Assembly (NCBI GenBank): GCA_031402435.1
Contig: JANNSJ010000058.1
Location: 196,928-260,927, forward strand
Length of the DNA: 64,000 nt
DNA from: UBA11986 sp031402435
GTDB lineage: Bacteria; Bacteroidota; Ignavibacteria; UBA10030; UBA6906
Direction of reading: 5' to 3'
Below, piece by piece: positions 17,660 to 26,597 of this stretch. Position numbers and translations under genes: made by a program. The notes below the pieces were generated by a model. It worked only from the letters and a program-made list of their open reading frames with translations. It searched no databases and was not told where the DNA came from. How positions within the stretch are numbered: position 1 is the first letter of the stretch; each line of letters opens with the position of its first letter.

Positions 17660-19082
17660 TGCAGCAACAAGTGAAGCAATTCTCACACGTGCCAATGCGC
17701 TCAGGTGGGACGTGGGGGAGAACTTCCATGATGTGTTGATGGAAACGATCTACACGGATGCCGCCAAGATCGCAGACACCGTGGTTCAGCGCTCAGGCAA
17801 ATCCCAGAGGTTCAATTGGGATCGGACGCTCGACAGACTGTTGACGAGCCGCTGGACTGGTTTTCCAGTGATGTTGTTTCTTCTTATGGGGGTCTTTTGG
17901 ATAACCATCGCCGGAGCAAATGTTCCATCCGCGCTTATCGCCAACCTCCTGCTCGACACGATTCACCCTGCGCTGAAGTCCTTCTCGGGAAGCCTGGGCG
18001 TACCGTGGTGGATCGATGGGTTGTTGCTGGACGGCATGTATCTTTCGGCTGCATGGGTCATCGCGGTGATGCTGCCGCCCATGGCGATTTTCTTCCCGTT
18101 GTTTACCCTGCTTGAGGATTTTGGGTACCTTCCTCGCGTGGCGTTCAACCTGGATAATCTGTTCCGCAAGGCGGGGGCACATGGGAAGCAGGCGCTGACA
18201 ATGAGCATGGGTTACGGTTGCAACGCGGCAGGCATTATTGCCACGCGCATCATTGACAGCCCTCGCGAGCGGTTGATAGCGATCATTACCAACAACTTTG
18301 CCTTGTGCAACGGCCGATGGCCGACACAGATTCTGATTGCATCGCTCTTTATTGGCGCCCTTGCTCCTCCTGCGCTTGCCGGATTTGTCTCTGCCGCTGC
18401 AGTTGTTGCTATTGCGCTTCTGGGGATCGCACTCACGTTTCTCACTTCATGGTTTCTCTCCCGTACCATGTTGAAGGGAGAGGCCTCGTCATTCAGCCTG
18501 GAACTGCCCCCATACCGCCCGCCTAGAATTCTGCAGACACTCTACACATCGTTGATTGACAGAACGATCATCGTTCTGTGGAGAGCGGTGATCTTCGCGG
18601 TGCCGGCTGGAATTGTGATCTGGCTTCTCGCAAACATCCATATCGCCGGATTGAGTCTCGCCGAATACACGATCAACTGGCTGAACCCGTTTGGACTGTT
18701 GATCGGGATGAACGGCGTCATCCTGCTCGCATACATCATAGCAATTCCTGCAAACGAGATCGTCATCCCGACAGTTCTTATGCTCACGGTATTAAGCAGC
18801 GGAGTAAGCGGGTATGGACAGGGGGCCGGAGTGTTGTTTGAGCTGGAGAATAACCTGCAGTACGCCGCCGTATTTCAGGCAGGTGGCTGGTCGCTCCTGA
18901 CGGCGATCAACCTGATGCTGTTCAGCCTGGTTCACAATCCATGCTCCACAACGATCTACACAATCTATAAGGAAACGGGAAGCGTGAAATGGACGGTGGT
19001 ATCAGCAGTCATGCCTGTTCTGATGGGATTCATCCTGTGCTTTCTCGTTGCGCAGGTATGGCGTATTGTTGTCGGCTTCTAA
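17649..19082 (+). CDS. feoB: FeoB membrane-domain protein (split ferrous iron transporter)
   Basis: The membrane half of FeoB as a separate 477-aa protein. It has two Gate domains and the FeoB C-terminal domain with conserved segments such as RVAFNLDNLFRKAGAHGKQ, MGYGCNAAGIIATR and NNFALCNGRWPTQ. An AAGGAG ribosome site (about 17637-17642) lies 6-7 nt before the ATG, which argues for a genuine separate gene rather than a fresh frameshift. It forms the Fe(II) pore in the inner membrane and must pair with the upstream GTPase. Confidence 0.92.
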   Translation: MKNDAATSEAILTRANALRWDVGENFHDVLMETIYTDAAKIADTVVQRSGKSQRFNWDRTLDRLLTSRWTGFPVMLFLLMGVFWITIAGANVPSALIANLLLDTIHPALKSFSGSLGVPWWIDGLLLDGMYLSAAWVIAVMLPPMAIFFPLFTLLEDFGYLPRVAFNLDNLFRKAGAHGKQALTMSMGYGCNAAGIIATRIIDSPRERLIAIITNNFALCNGRWPTQILIASLFIGALAPPALAGFVSAAAVVAIALLGIALTFLTSWFLSRTMLKGEASSFSLELPPYRPPRILQTLYTSLIDRTIIVLWRAVIFAVPAGIVIWLLANIHIAGLSLAEYTINWLNPFGLLIGMNGVILLAYIIAIPANEIVIPTVLMLTVLSSGVSGYGQGAGVLFELENNLQYAAVFQAGGWSLLTAINLMLFSLVHNPCSTTIYTIYKETGSVKWTVVSAVMPVLMGFILCFLVAQVWRIVVGF

Positions 19083-19308
19083 GAATGTCGAGGAATGATA
19101 TCATGAGAGCGTTCCCTTCGGTTTCACTCGACCCTGTCGGGTCTCAAGATCACTGACTGATCAGGTTCTCGCGGGGATAAGAGAATCACTTGCTCGTGAT
19201 GGGCGGTCATGGACACCGCGGGTTGAAAGATATTTTCTTTGGCGCGTCAATTTCAACAGTACGCCACGCGCGTTCGATCCCAATATTGGTAGTACAATAG
19301 GAGGAGAC

Positions 19309-20541
19309 ATGGCTTCAGTGGCGATATATATTCGCTTGATGGTTGCTGCAACGATATTCAGCGTCGTGCTGATTGGCTGTGATGCGTTGCTTACGAAATC
19401 GCCCGACCAGGATCAATCTTTCGATGGCCCCATTGAAGGGTTGACCAATGCAGAACGTGCAATCTTCGCAAAAGGTGACGCGGCATTCGGTGAGGTATTT
19501 ACATTCCAAACAGGTCTTGGCCCGATCTTCAATCAGGCTTCATGCGAACGCTGTCACGTTGGTGATGGACGCGGGCATCCATCTGTAAACTTGAAGCGTT
19601 TCGGTCTCAACATCGGCGGCGGGCAATTCAATCCCCTTGTGGAGCTTGGGGGACCGCAGTTGCAAGAGCGCAGCATGCCCGGGTATCCTGCTGAGATCAT
19701 TCCTGTACAGGCCAATGCAATTTCTGAACGAGGCGGACCGCTTGCTGTTGGACTCGGACTCATCGAGGCGATTCCGGATTCAATTGTTTTGCGCTATTCT
19801 GATCCTGATGACGTCAATGGAGACGGTATTTCGGGCCGGCCCAACCTTGTTATCCCGGCGGAATTTCTCGGCATGGGACCGGGCCCCTATTCCGGCAAAC
19901 ATCTCGGTCGGTTTGGCCGTAAGGCGGGTGCGATCAATCTGCTGCAACAAAGCGCAAACGCATACCATCAGGATATTGGAATCACCTCGGATTACATTCC
20001 GGTCGAGAACTACAACCCGCTTGCAGGCGGGCGTGGCGGCGATCCGATTCCCGACCCGGAAATACCTGCTGCGACCGTGGACAACGTCGTGTTTTACCTT
20101 CAAACACTTCGCCCCCCGTTGCGGCGCGGCGCAAATGACCCGGAAGTCCTCGGGGGCGAGCAACTGTTTTCAACGATCAAGTGCGCATCGTGTCATGTCC
20201 CGGTGATGGTGACCGGACAACATCCCATTGCGGCACTCAAGAACCGCCCGGCGGCATTGTATTCCGACCTTCTGCTGCACGACATGGGTGCCGACCTTGC
20301 CGACAATTTTATTGAAGGTGAAGCCACAGGAACAGAATGGCGCACAACGCCCCTCTGGGGATTGGGTATTGTGGAAAATGTTCTGGGTGGAACCCCCTTC
20401 TACCTGCACGACGGGCGAACGTCCGACCTGCGTGTGGTCATTAGCCTGCACAAGGGTGAAGCGGATTCGTCACGCATCCGATTCCAGCAACTTCCTATTG
20501 CCAGCCAGGAGGCACTGTTAAAATTTATGAAATCCCTATGA
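19309..20541 (+). CDS. Di-heme thiol-oxidoreductase-like cytochrome c (DUF1111) lipoprotein
   Basis: A 410-aa exported protein with lipobox VLIGC at about 21-25. Two CxxCH heme-c sites are at 79-83 (CERCH) and 292-296 (CASCH). Sequence such as TNAERAIFAKGDAAFGEVF and the C-terminal TPLWGLG, FYLHDGR match the DUF1111 di-heme family, distantly related to the MauG/CCP fold. GGAGGAG precedes the ATG. It overlaps a Rieske gene by 4 bp, so it is probably part of a periplasmic electron-transfer unit with the following genes. The 226 bp upstream contain a small GACCC/GGGTC hairpin and nothing else I recognise. Confidence 0.87.
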   Translation: MASVAIYIRLMVAATIFSVVLIGCDALLTKSPDQDQSFDGPIEGLTNAERAIFAKGDAAFGEVFTFQTGLGPIFNQASCERCHVGDGRGHPSVNLKRFGLNIGGGQFNPLVELGGPQLQERSMPGYPAEIIPVQANAISERGGPLAVGLGLIEAIPDSIVLRYSDPDDVNGDGISGRPNLVIPAEFLGMGPGPYSGKHLGRFGRKAGAINLLQQSANAYHQDIGITSDYIPVENYNPLAGGRGGDPIPDPEIPAATVDNVVFYLQTLRPPLRRGANDPEVLGGEQLFSTIKCASCHVPVMVTGQHPIAALKNRPAALYSDLLLHDMGADLADNFIEGEATGTEWRTTPLWGLGIVENVLGGTPFYLHDGRTSDLRVVISLHKGEADSSRIRFQQLPIASQEALLKFMKSL

Positions 20542-20987
20542 TCTCAAGAAAGGAATTTCTTAAATCTGCTTCGGGTCTGCTCGCTGGTGCTGTTGCTTTG
20601 CCATTGGGCACACTGCTCGAAGGATGTGCAGCTTCTGCATTCACGATACACGCGACTGTTATCGGTAACACGGTCGTCATCCCTTTGACAACGCTGCCGG
20701 ATCTCACCCAACCAAACAGTTATGCCAGAGTGTATGTTGGTACGGATGACAATCCATTTATTCTCTTCGCTCGAAATGGTGGTGAGCTTTGGGCCGTGCT
20801 CAGCACGTGCTCGCATAATGGATGCGAAGTAAGGAAACTGCGCGCAGGCTTTGAGTGCCCATGTCATGGCTCCGAGTACGACCTGCAAGGCAATGTACTT
20901 CAAGGCCCCGCTTCCGCCCCGCTCGAGAGTTATCCCGTACAGCAATTTGCTGATCGCTACGAGTTTCAATTAGAAGGACAATCATGA
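20538..20987 (+). CDS. Rieske [2Fe-2S] protein, exported
   Basis: A 149-aa single-domain Rieske protein. Box 1 CSHNGC gives ligands C91 and H93 plus disulfide C96; box 2 CPCHGS gives C107 (disulfide), C109 and H110. The N-terminus SRKEFLKSASG followed by a hydrophobic stretch and LEGC resembles a Tat-type or lipoprotein signal with an RK pair. It overlaps its neighbours on both sides by 4 bp and is likely the electron partner of the di-heme protein. Confidence 0.92.
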   Translation: MISRKEFLKSASGLLAGAVALPLGTLLEGCAASAFTIHATVIGNTVVIPLTTLPDLTQPNSYARVYVGTDDNPFILFARNGGELWAVLSTCSHNGCEVRKLRAGFECPCHGSEYDLQGNVLQGPASAPLESYPVQQFADRYEFQLEGQS

Positions 20988-22183
20988 CGTTCAGGAGCAA
21001 TCGTTCAGTTCAACATAGCATCGTTCAAGCTTTGGCCGGGCTGCTGTTCATTCTGCTTATCCATCAGTCCGGGTCTAGCCAGGACACGACGGTAGTGCCG
21101 CCGCTCGTGAAGGGAGGGATTTACGACCGGCCGTACATCTTCCGCCCTTCTTCACGGATTGCCATCGGCGGCTACGCGGAGACCATGGTGCGATCGGAAT
21201 ACGAACAGGGCGTACACGAGAATATTTCATTTGAAGCAAGACGGTTCAACATCTTTCTCTTCTCTTCGATCTCACCACTCATTAAGCTCACGTCGGAGCT
21301 GGAGTTCGAACACGGCACGGAAGAGATTAAACTGGAAACCGCGTTGATCGATTTACAGTTCTACCAGGAAGTGAATTTGCGCGCAGGTATTCTGCTGTCA
21401 CCACTTGGAAAGTTCAACATCGCCCATGACAGTCCAAGGAATGAATTCACCGACCGACCGCTCGTTTCCACACGCATTATTCCGGCCACACTTTCTGAAG
21501 CGGGTTTTGGGTTCTACGGCTTGTTCTATCCATTTGGCGATACCAGGGTGACCTACGAGGCATACTTTGTCAACGGGCTGACCGACAACATCGTGCTCGC
21601 CGGGGATGGGACTTCAATACCCGAAGGAAGGCCGACCGCATTCGAGGAAGACAATAACGGCAGCCCTTCATTTGTGGGAAGACTGGCATTCGTCCATGCC
21701 TCAGGAGCGGAATTGGGGCTTTCGATGCATACAGGCGTGTACAATACCTTCAAGTCGGAGGGGCTTGTTGTCGATGAGAAACGCACCCTCACGATTATTG
21801 CAGTTGATGCAGAATATGAATGGGATGATCTGATATTCAAGGGGGAGTTTGCCCGTGCCAGCATTGCGATACCACAGTCTCTTCGCGGCTTGTTCGCAGA
21901 ACGACAGCAGGGTTTTTTCGGGCAGGCGATGTACCATCTTGTACGCGGAGTTCTTCCCATGTTTCCGCAATCGGTGCTTAGCGTTGGAGCACGATATGAT
22001 TATGTTGACCTTGATGCAGGAGCCAGCAGAGATGATACATACAGGCTCAGCGTCGGTCTGAATCTGCGTCTCGTTCCGGATACGGTGATTAAGCTTGATT
22101 ACCAGCATAATTGGGCATTTGACCGCATCAACAACGAAACCCGCTCGGCCGTTATCCAATTTGGCATTGCCACCTACTTCTGA
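20984..22183 (+). CDS. Outer-membrane porin, OprO/OprP-like
   Basis: A 399-aa predicted 16-18-strand beta-barrel with signal peptide and terminal Phe (GIATYF). Segments such as GGYAETMVRSEY, EFEHGTEEIKLETALIDLQF and NLRAGILLSPLGKFNIAHDS match the phosphate/pyrophosphate-selective porin family often found beside di-heme and Rieske genes. It is translationally coupled (ATGA) to the Rieske gene and may admit a substrate or metal complex for the redox unit. Ion specificity is not predictable. Confidence 0.8.
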   Translation: MTFRSNRSVQHSIVQALAGLLFILLIHQSGSSQDTTVVPPLVKGGIYDRPYIFRPSSRIAIGGYAETMVRSEYEQGVHENISFEARRFNIFLFSSISPLIKLTSELEFEHGTEEIKLETALIDLQFYQEVNLRAGILLSPLGKFNIAHDSPRNEFTDRPLVSTRIIPATLSEAGFGFYGLFYPFGDTRVTYEAYFVNGLTDNIVLAGDGTSIPEGRPTAFEEDNNGSPSFVGRLAFVHASGAELGLSMHTGVYNTFKSEGLVVDEKRTLTIIAVDAEYEWDDLIFKGEFARASIAIPQSLRGLFAERQQGFFGQAMYHLVRGVLPMFPQSVLSVGARYDYVDLDAGASRDDTYRLSVGLNLRLVPDTVIKLDYQHNWAFDRINNETRSAVIQFGIATYF

Positions 22184-22250
22184 TACCACGTCGTTTCGAT
22201 AGACGCACCGACAATTCCGATTGTCGTTGTTCATAAACGAGGATGCTCAA

Positions 22251-23098
22251 ATGCCACGCATGGGAAGATACCCGGGATTGTTGTTTCTGCTTTTGATGAA
22301 TGCCGCGTACGCGCAAGAGCCGTTGCCCGCAGCGACAAATCCCGCAGATGAATTCTCAACGGCGATTGAAGACAACTCGTTCTTCATAGAAGAAGCGTAT
22401 AACCAGGACCCACGCGTTGTGCAACATATTGCAAGCATGACATATTTTAGCTCGCCACAGAAGGATGCCGTCATCAGCTTCACACAGGAGTGGCCGTCGG
22501 ATCCCAGAACCACCAACTCAGTTTCACTGTCCCCTACGCAAGCATGAATAGCAACATGGTCTCGGGTGTCGGCGATGTACTCATCAACTACCGGTATCAA
22601 CTTTGTTCAAGCGATGATTGGGTGGCGTTAGCACCGAGGATTTCGATGATAGTACCAACAGGTTCTGTTGACAAGGGCTTGGGAATGGGCGTCGTTGGAA
22701 TGCAAATAAACCTGCCGTTCAGCAAAAGGATGACAGAGTATCTGGCTGCGCACGTAAATCTCGGGGCGACGCTGATGCCCGGAGTGAAAGGTACGAATGC
22801 GGTTGGCGATAAAGTGAAAAGAACACTCTCTTCTTTCAATGCGGGTGCGAGCGTGATCGTGCTTGTTTCGGCACACTTCAATATCATGTTGGAGGGTGTT
22901 ACGAACTTGCTGGGCGAAATAGATGCGAATGGCGACATTGAGCGGTCTGTGGAGACAACCCTCAGCCCCGGCATGTGTTACGGCATCGATGTTGATCAAC
23001 TCCAGATCGTGTCCGGCGTAGCGGTGCCAATTGTCTTTCGTGATGGGGAACGGCGGACGGGAATGTTCTTCTATCTTTCATTCGAACACCCTTTTTGA
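22251..23098 (+). pseudogene. Outer-membrane transporter-like gene interrupted by a frameshift
   Basis: Two overlapping frames together make one 282-aa outer-membrane protein with signal peptide (GRYPGLLFLLLMNAAYAQ) and terminal HPF. The first frame reads through QEW at 22482-22493 and then degenerates; the second reads VGSQNHQLSFTVPYAS from about 22496 to the stop at 23098. Restoring one C in the short run at 22494-22495 gives EWPVGSQNHQ and a continuous protein resembling the phenol-degradation meta-pathway (MetA) outer-membrane family. It is either a real one-base deletion or a sequencing or assembly error. It appears to be the last gene of the redox-porin unit. Confidence 0.72.
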
Positions 23099-23113
23099 AG
23101 CGACCTCATTGTG

Positions 23114-24724
23114 TTACCGGGTGTTTTCGCCAACCTCTTTGCCTTCAAGTAACAGCTTTCCGTATTCATCTTTGTACTTCTTGATTGCTTCGAACAACGC
23201 CCACGCGATCTTGTGCTGGCCTGACTCGCTCTTGAGGAATCGCTCGTCATCGCGGTTTGAGAGATAGGCGGTCTCAACGAGCACATTCGGCATGGATGCG
23301 CCGACAAGAACCAGGAAGCCTGCCTGCCTGACCCCACGGTTGGGGATCCCAGTGTAGCCTTCCATCTCCTGCTGTGTAATATCAGCGAAGAGCTCGCTTG
23401 ACTTCACGTGTGCGCTTTGCGCCATCGTCACGAGGATGAAATTTTCATCGGTGAGTTGTTGATAGCGTTGTTCGTATCCCTCTTCCAATTCGATCACGGC
23501 ATTCTCCCGCTCGGCAATTTCGATGGCGTCCTCGGTTTTTCCGGGCCGGAGGAGGTACACTTCAAAGCCCCTCGTCGGACTCGGCTTCCGGCGCAGAGAG
23601 TTGCAATGAATGCTGATGAAGAGTTTGCCGCCGGCTTCATTGGCAATCTGCCCGCGGCGATGCAACTCGATAAAAGTATCGTCCTTCCGCGTGTAGACGA
23701 CCTTGACGCCCTTCAACTCTTTCTCGATGAGCTTTCCTAATTTCAACGTAACCCCAAGGGTAATATCCTTCTCTTTGACTTTTGTTACGCCAAGGGCTCC
23801 GATATCCTTTCCCCCGTGCCCGGCATCCAATACGATCACATCCAGTTCCCACCTCTTGCGCTGGTTGTTGAGGTCGGCCTGCACCTCCCGTTGTTTCTTC
23901 TCCAGAAGCAGTTTTTCTTCAGAGCCTGGAGTCCGCAGTGAAATCAGAATGTCGTTCGATTGCTCGTCGTTGATAATCTCAGAGGCAGCAATTTTCCCTG
24001 CAATCTTGAAGGTGAGCTGAACTGCAGTGGGGGATTGAATTGCGACGATCTTCCTGACCATGCCGACGGGCTTCAGCTTATTGATCGCATCAACATCTGC
24101 TTTGGCATCAGCGATTGTCACGTAGAGCCAACCATCCTTCTTCAGCCAACTTTCAAAATCCTTCAAAGGACGCTTTGCGGGGATACGGATAAGCATGCCA
24201 TTCGACTTGGCCTCCATTGTGACCGTGGAGAAATCAAAACCCTTCGGGCTCGCGGAAGTTGAAAGGTGAAGGATGTTTCTATCTGTGTCGTACATGACTG
24301 ACCGCCCGAATGCAATACGAAACAGAGGCGGGAATGATGCCAGTGGCGCGAAATACGATCCCGCCGTGACTATCATCGGTGAAGGGAGTTGATACATCGA
24401 TCGCCTGCCGGTCTGGTTGATAATTGTGACAAAGGGGTTGCTTGCTGTCAGAATCAGCCTGTTGGAAGGCGTCTTGATTTCGAGCTTTTCTGCAGTTGCA
24501 TTCTCAAACGTCGAGAGTGAAAGCGCATTGGCAAGATCACTGAGGGAGGCGTACCCGACACCCTGGCGTTTGAACATACCAATGTTGGCATTGCGTGATT
24601 CGTCATCGAACTCGACGCGGAGGGTATTGATCTGTGCGAGAAGTGTGAATGGAACAAGAAGACAGAGAAATCCCAGCCACCATACACAAGAATCCTGTGT
24701 CTTGAACCCTGCTATTCTCTCCAT
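23114..24724 (-). CDS. N-acetylmuramoyl-L-alanine amidase (Amidase_3) with N-terminal AMIN/copper-amine-oxidase-N-like domain
   Basis: Secreted zinc amidase of 536 aa that cleaves the stem peptide from peptidoglycan. Signal peptide at the N-terminus; residues about 35-130 resemble the Cu-amine-oxidase N-terminal domain (LILTASNPFVTIINQ, SYFAPLASFPPLF), residues 140-260 are AMIN-like, and the Amidase_3 domain follows with DAGHGGKDIGALG, SIHCNSL and LVETAYLSN motifs. A basic tail ends the protein. Its start abuts the yajQ stop codon, so it is probably in the same operon. Confidence 0.9.
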   Translation of the reverse strand: MERIAGFKTQDSCVWWLGFLCLLVPFTLLAQINTLRVEFDDESRNANIGMFKRQGVGYASLSDLANALSLSTFENATAEKLEIKTPSNRLILTASNPFVTIINQTGRRSMYQLPSPMIVTAGSYFAPLASFPPLFRIAFGRSVMYDTDRNILHLSTSASPKGFDFSTVTMEAKSNGMLIRIPAKRPLKDFESWLKKDGWLYVTIADAKADVDAINKLKPVGMVRKIVAIQSPTAVQLTFKIAGKIAASEIINDEQSNDILISLRTPGSEEKLLLEKKQREVQADLNNQRKRWELDVIVLDAGHGGKDIGALGVTKVKEKDITLGVTLKLGKLIEKELKGVKVVYTRKDDTFIELHRRGQIANEAGGKLFISIHCNSLRRKPSPTRGFEVYLLRPGKTEDAIEIAERENAVIELEEGYEQRYQQLTDENFILVTMAQSAHVKSSELFADITQQEMEGYTGIPNRGVRQAGFLVLVGASMPNVLVETAYLSNRDDERFLKSESGQHKIAWALFEAIKKYKDEYGKLLLEGKEVGENTR

Positions 24725-25222
24725 CTACCGATAATTTGTAAATTGCATGGCAAACTCAAGCTCGGCTTCGCGAAGCATCTTCATGATTGACTGCAAGTCG
24801 TCCTTGTTCTTCCCGGTAACTCGCACCTGGTCGTCCATGATCTGCGCCTGTACCCTGAGCTTCGTATCCTTGATCATCTTCACGACCAATTTCGCATTCT
24901 CCTTCTCAATTCCCACCCTTAGCTTGATGATTTGACGCACGGTCGTATTCGCAGCCGGTTCCACCGTGCCATAGTCGAGTGCTTTGATGGGGACGCTCCG
25001 TTTGATGAGCTTGTTTTGCAGGATGTCCACAACACTCTTGAGTTTAAAATCATCATCAGAGATGACGGTCAATATCTTGTCCTTCTGATTCAGTTCTATG
25101 GAGCTCTTGGAGCCCTTGAAGTCATAGCGCTGGCCGATTTCTTTGCTGGCCTGGTTGATGGCATTGTCGACTTCCTGCATGTTGACTTCTGAGACGATAT
25201 CGAACGAACTGGTGTCTGCCAT
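24725..25222 (-). CDS. yajQ: YajQ-family nucleotide-binding protein
   Basis: A 165-aa cytoplasmic protein matching YajQ over its full length: SSFDIVSEVNMQEVDNAINQ at the N-terminus, RYDFKGSKSSIEL, and the closing EAELEFAMQFTNYR. YajQ members bind nucleotides, and c-di-GMP in some species. I chose ATG 25222 because an upstream extension of 11 residues is not family-like. Confidence 0.94.
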   Translation of the reverse strand: MADTSSFDIVSEVNMQEVDNAINQASKEIGQRYDFKGSKSSIELNQKDKILTVISDDDFKLKSVVDILQNKLIKRSVPIKALDYGTVEPAANTTVRQIIKLRVGIEKENAKLVVKMIKDTKLRVQAQIMDDQVRVTGKNKDDLQSIMKMLREAELEFAMQFTNYR

Positions 25223-25269
25223 TTCAGTATGCACCAAGTAATGGAAAATGAGCAATCATCGTGGATTGG

Positions 25270-25416
25270 TCAACGGAATTTCAGATGAACGAACGCATGC
25301 AAAAGGATTTTCATCAACTCCCAGCGCGGATACTTCGTCTGGACGACGTACTGCTGCTGGATTTCCTTCTGGAGTATGCTGTCACGCGTGATGATCTGTA
25401 CCGTGAGAGGATGCAT
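25270..25416 (-). CDS. Possible small protein (48 aa) between dehydrogenase and yajQ
   Basis: A short frame starting 2 nt after the dehydrogenase stop codon, with GGAG 8-9 nt before its ATG (inside the end of the upstream gene). It encodes a basic, soluble peptide beginning MHPLTVQIITRDS. No family recognised. The spacing and ribosome site suggest translation by coupling; coding evidence is otherwise weak. Confidence 0.35.
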   Translation of the reverse strand: MHPLTVQIITRDSILQKEIQQQYVVQTKYPRWELMKILLHAFVHLKFR

Positions 25417-25418
25417 GG

Positions 25419-26570
25419 TCAACTCCAGGTTTCGGTGATTCGCTTGGTGATCTTCACGTTGCGTTTTCCCAATTCAACAATCATGGCGTCGCCCGGCACA
25501 CAGACTTCGGGAGGCAGGACGCCGCGTGTCGTGATGATGTTGTGAGCGAGCATCTGCGCGATAATGGATGTAGGGAATGCCGTTGTGCGCATCATCGCGG
25601 TCATCTTCGTGGCATCATCATAATAATCAACGAACTCATACACAAGCACTTTCTCCGCCGCTGCCTTGCGGCCGGTGATGGTTGCCCGTGCGACCACGAT
25701 ATCCTTGTCGCCGTGGTCAAGCTTTTTGCGCAGCAGGTCGGCAAAGAACTCGCGGTTTGTCTTCACGCTGCCGCCCACCATCATTGGTTCGTTCGTTGCG
25801 AAGCCGAGGTCGAGGAGAGTCTTGAACTTCTCGCAGTGCCCGTTATAGCGGATGGTCTTGTAATCCAGGTTCTTCACCCGCCCCTGCAGCAATTCGGTAA
25901 GTGTTGAAATGCCACCGGAGGTGTTGAATGCTTCAAGCTTCCCGATCTGTTTGAACTCGATCTCTTCAAGGTCGGACATGGGGTCGATATGCATGAGCGC
26001 ACCGTCCCGAATTACTGCGGCCTTCTCCACATACTCATTGATAAGGCCCTCGACCGAGAAGACGATCTGATAGTATAGCGGAGGACGCGGATGCTGCGGC
26101 AGTCCTCCAACCCGAAGGTGAATTGAGTCAAGCTCATCAAACTCTTTCGCTCCTTCCATCGCCAGAATGTTGATGAGGCCCGGTGCGAGTCCGCAGTTGG
26201 GGATGATGGTAACACCCTTCTGTTTCGCTTCTGCGTCGAGCGTTAATTGTTTTCTGACCACATCATCATTTCCTCCGAGGTCGCACACATGCACACCCGC
26301 CTGGATCGCTGCTCTGGCAATTTGATAGTTCACCGAGTAGGAAACCGCGCAGATGACAGCACCATTTCCTTCCAACGCCTTGATGAGATCTTTTTGTGCG
26401 TTCACGTCGAGCCTGAGAGGTTTGACGTTCGGACTAATGGCGTTTGCTGCCTGGGTGGCCTGCTGAAGGTTGATGTCTGCGATAATGATTTCATCGTTGG
26501 GATTAGCCGTGGCGAGATCGTATGCCGCGGCACTTCCCATCATTCCCGCACCAATCACGGTATATTTCAT
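25419..26570 (-). CDS. Saccharopine dehydrogenase-family oxidoreductase (lysine dehydrogenase-like)
   Basis: NAD(P)-dependent enzyme of 383 aa. The N-terminal Rossmann motif is GAGMMGSAAAYDL (8-20), with the acidic strand-2 residue in IIADIN. CGLAPGLINILA and the substrate-domain sequence are typical of L-lysine dehydrogenases and related saccharopine reductases. Length is normal. It lies 27 bp after the Ogg2 gene in a minus-strand series, but a metabolic link with the repair genes is not evident. Confidence 0.85.
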   Translation of the reverse strand: MKYTVIGAGMMGSAAAYDLATANPNDEIIIADINLQQATQAANAISPNVKPLRLDVNAQKDLIKALEGNGAVICAVSYSVNYQIARAAIQAGVHVCDLGGNDDVVRKQLTLDAEAKQKGVTIIPNCGLAPGLINILAMEGAKEFDELDSIHLRVGGLPQHPRPPLYYQIVFSVEGLINEYVEKAAVIRDGALMHIDPMSDLEEIEFKQIGKLEAFNTSGGISTLTELLQGRVKNLDYKTIRYNGHCEKFKTLLDLGFATNEPMMVGGSVKTNREFFADLLRKKLDHGDKDIVVARATITGRKAAAEKVLVYEFVDYYDDATKMTAMMRTTAFPTSIIAQMLAHNIITTRGVLPPEVCVPGDAMIVELGKRNVKITKRITETWS

Positions 26571-26597
26571 AGTTGTCTATTCAAGTTATTCATGGAT

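Noticed and set aside
16823..19082. feoB interpreted as a single gene broken by a frameshift
   Set aside because: The second frame has its own strong ribosome site and start and the break falls between the GTPase and membrane parts, so a true split is more likely, though not proven.
19083..19308. Gap searched for another DtxR operator or a riboswitch before the di-heme gene
   Set aside because: Only a short GACCC/GGGTC hairpin was seen; no palindrome or conserved riboswitch pattern.
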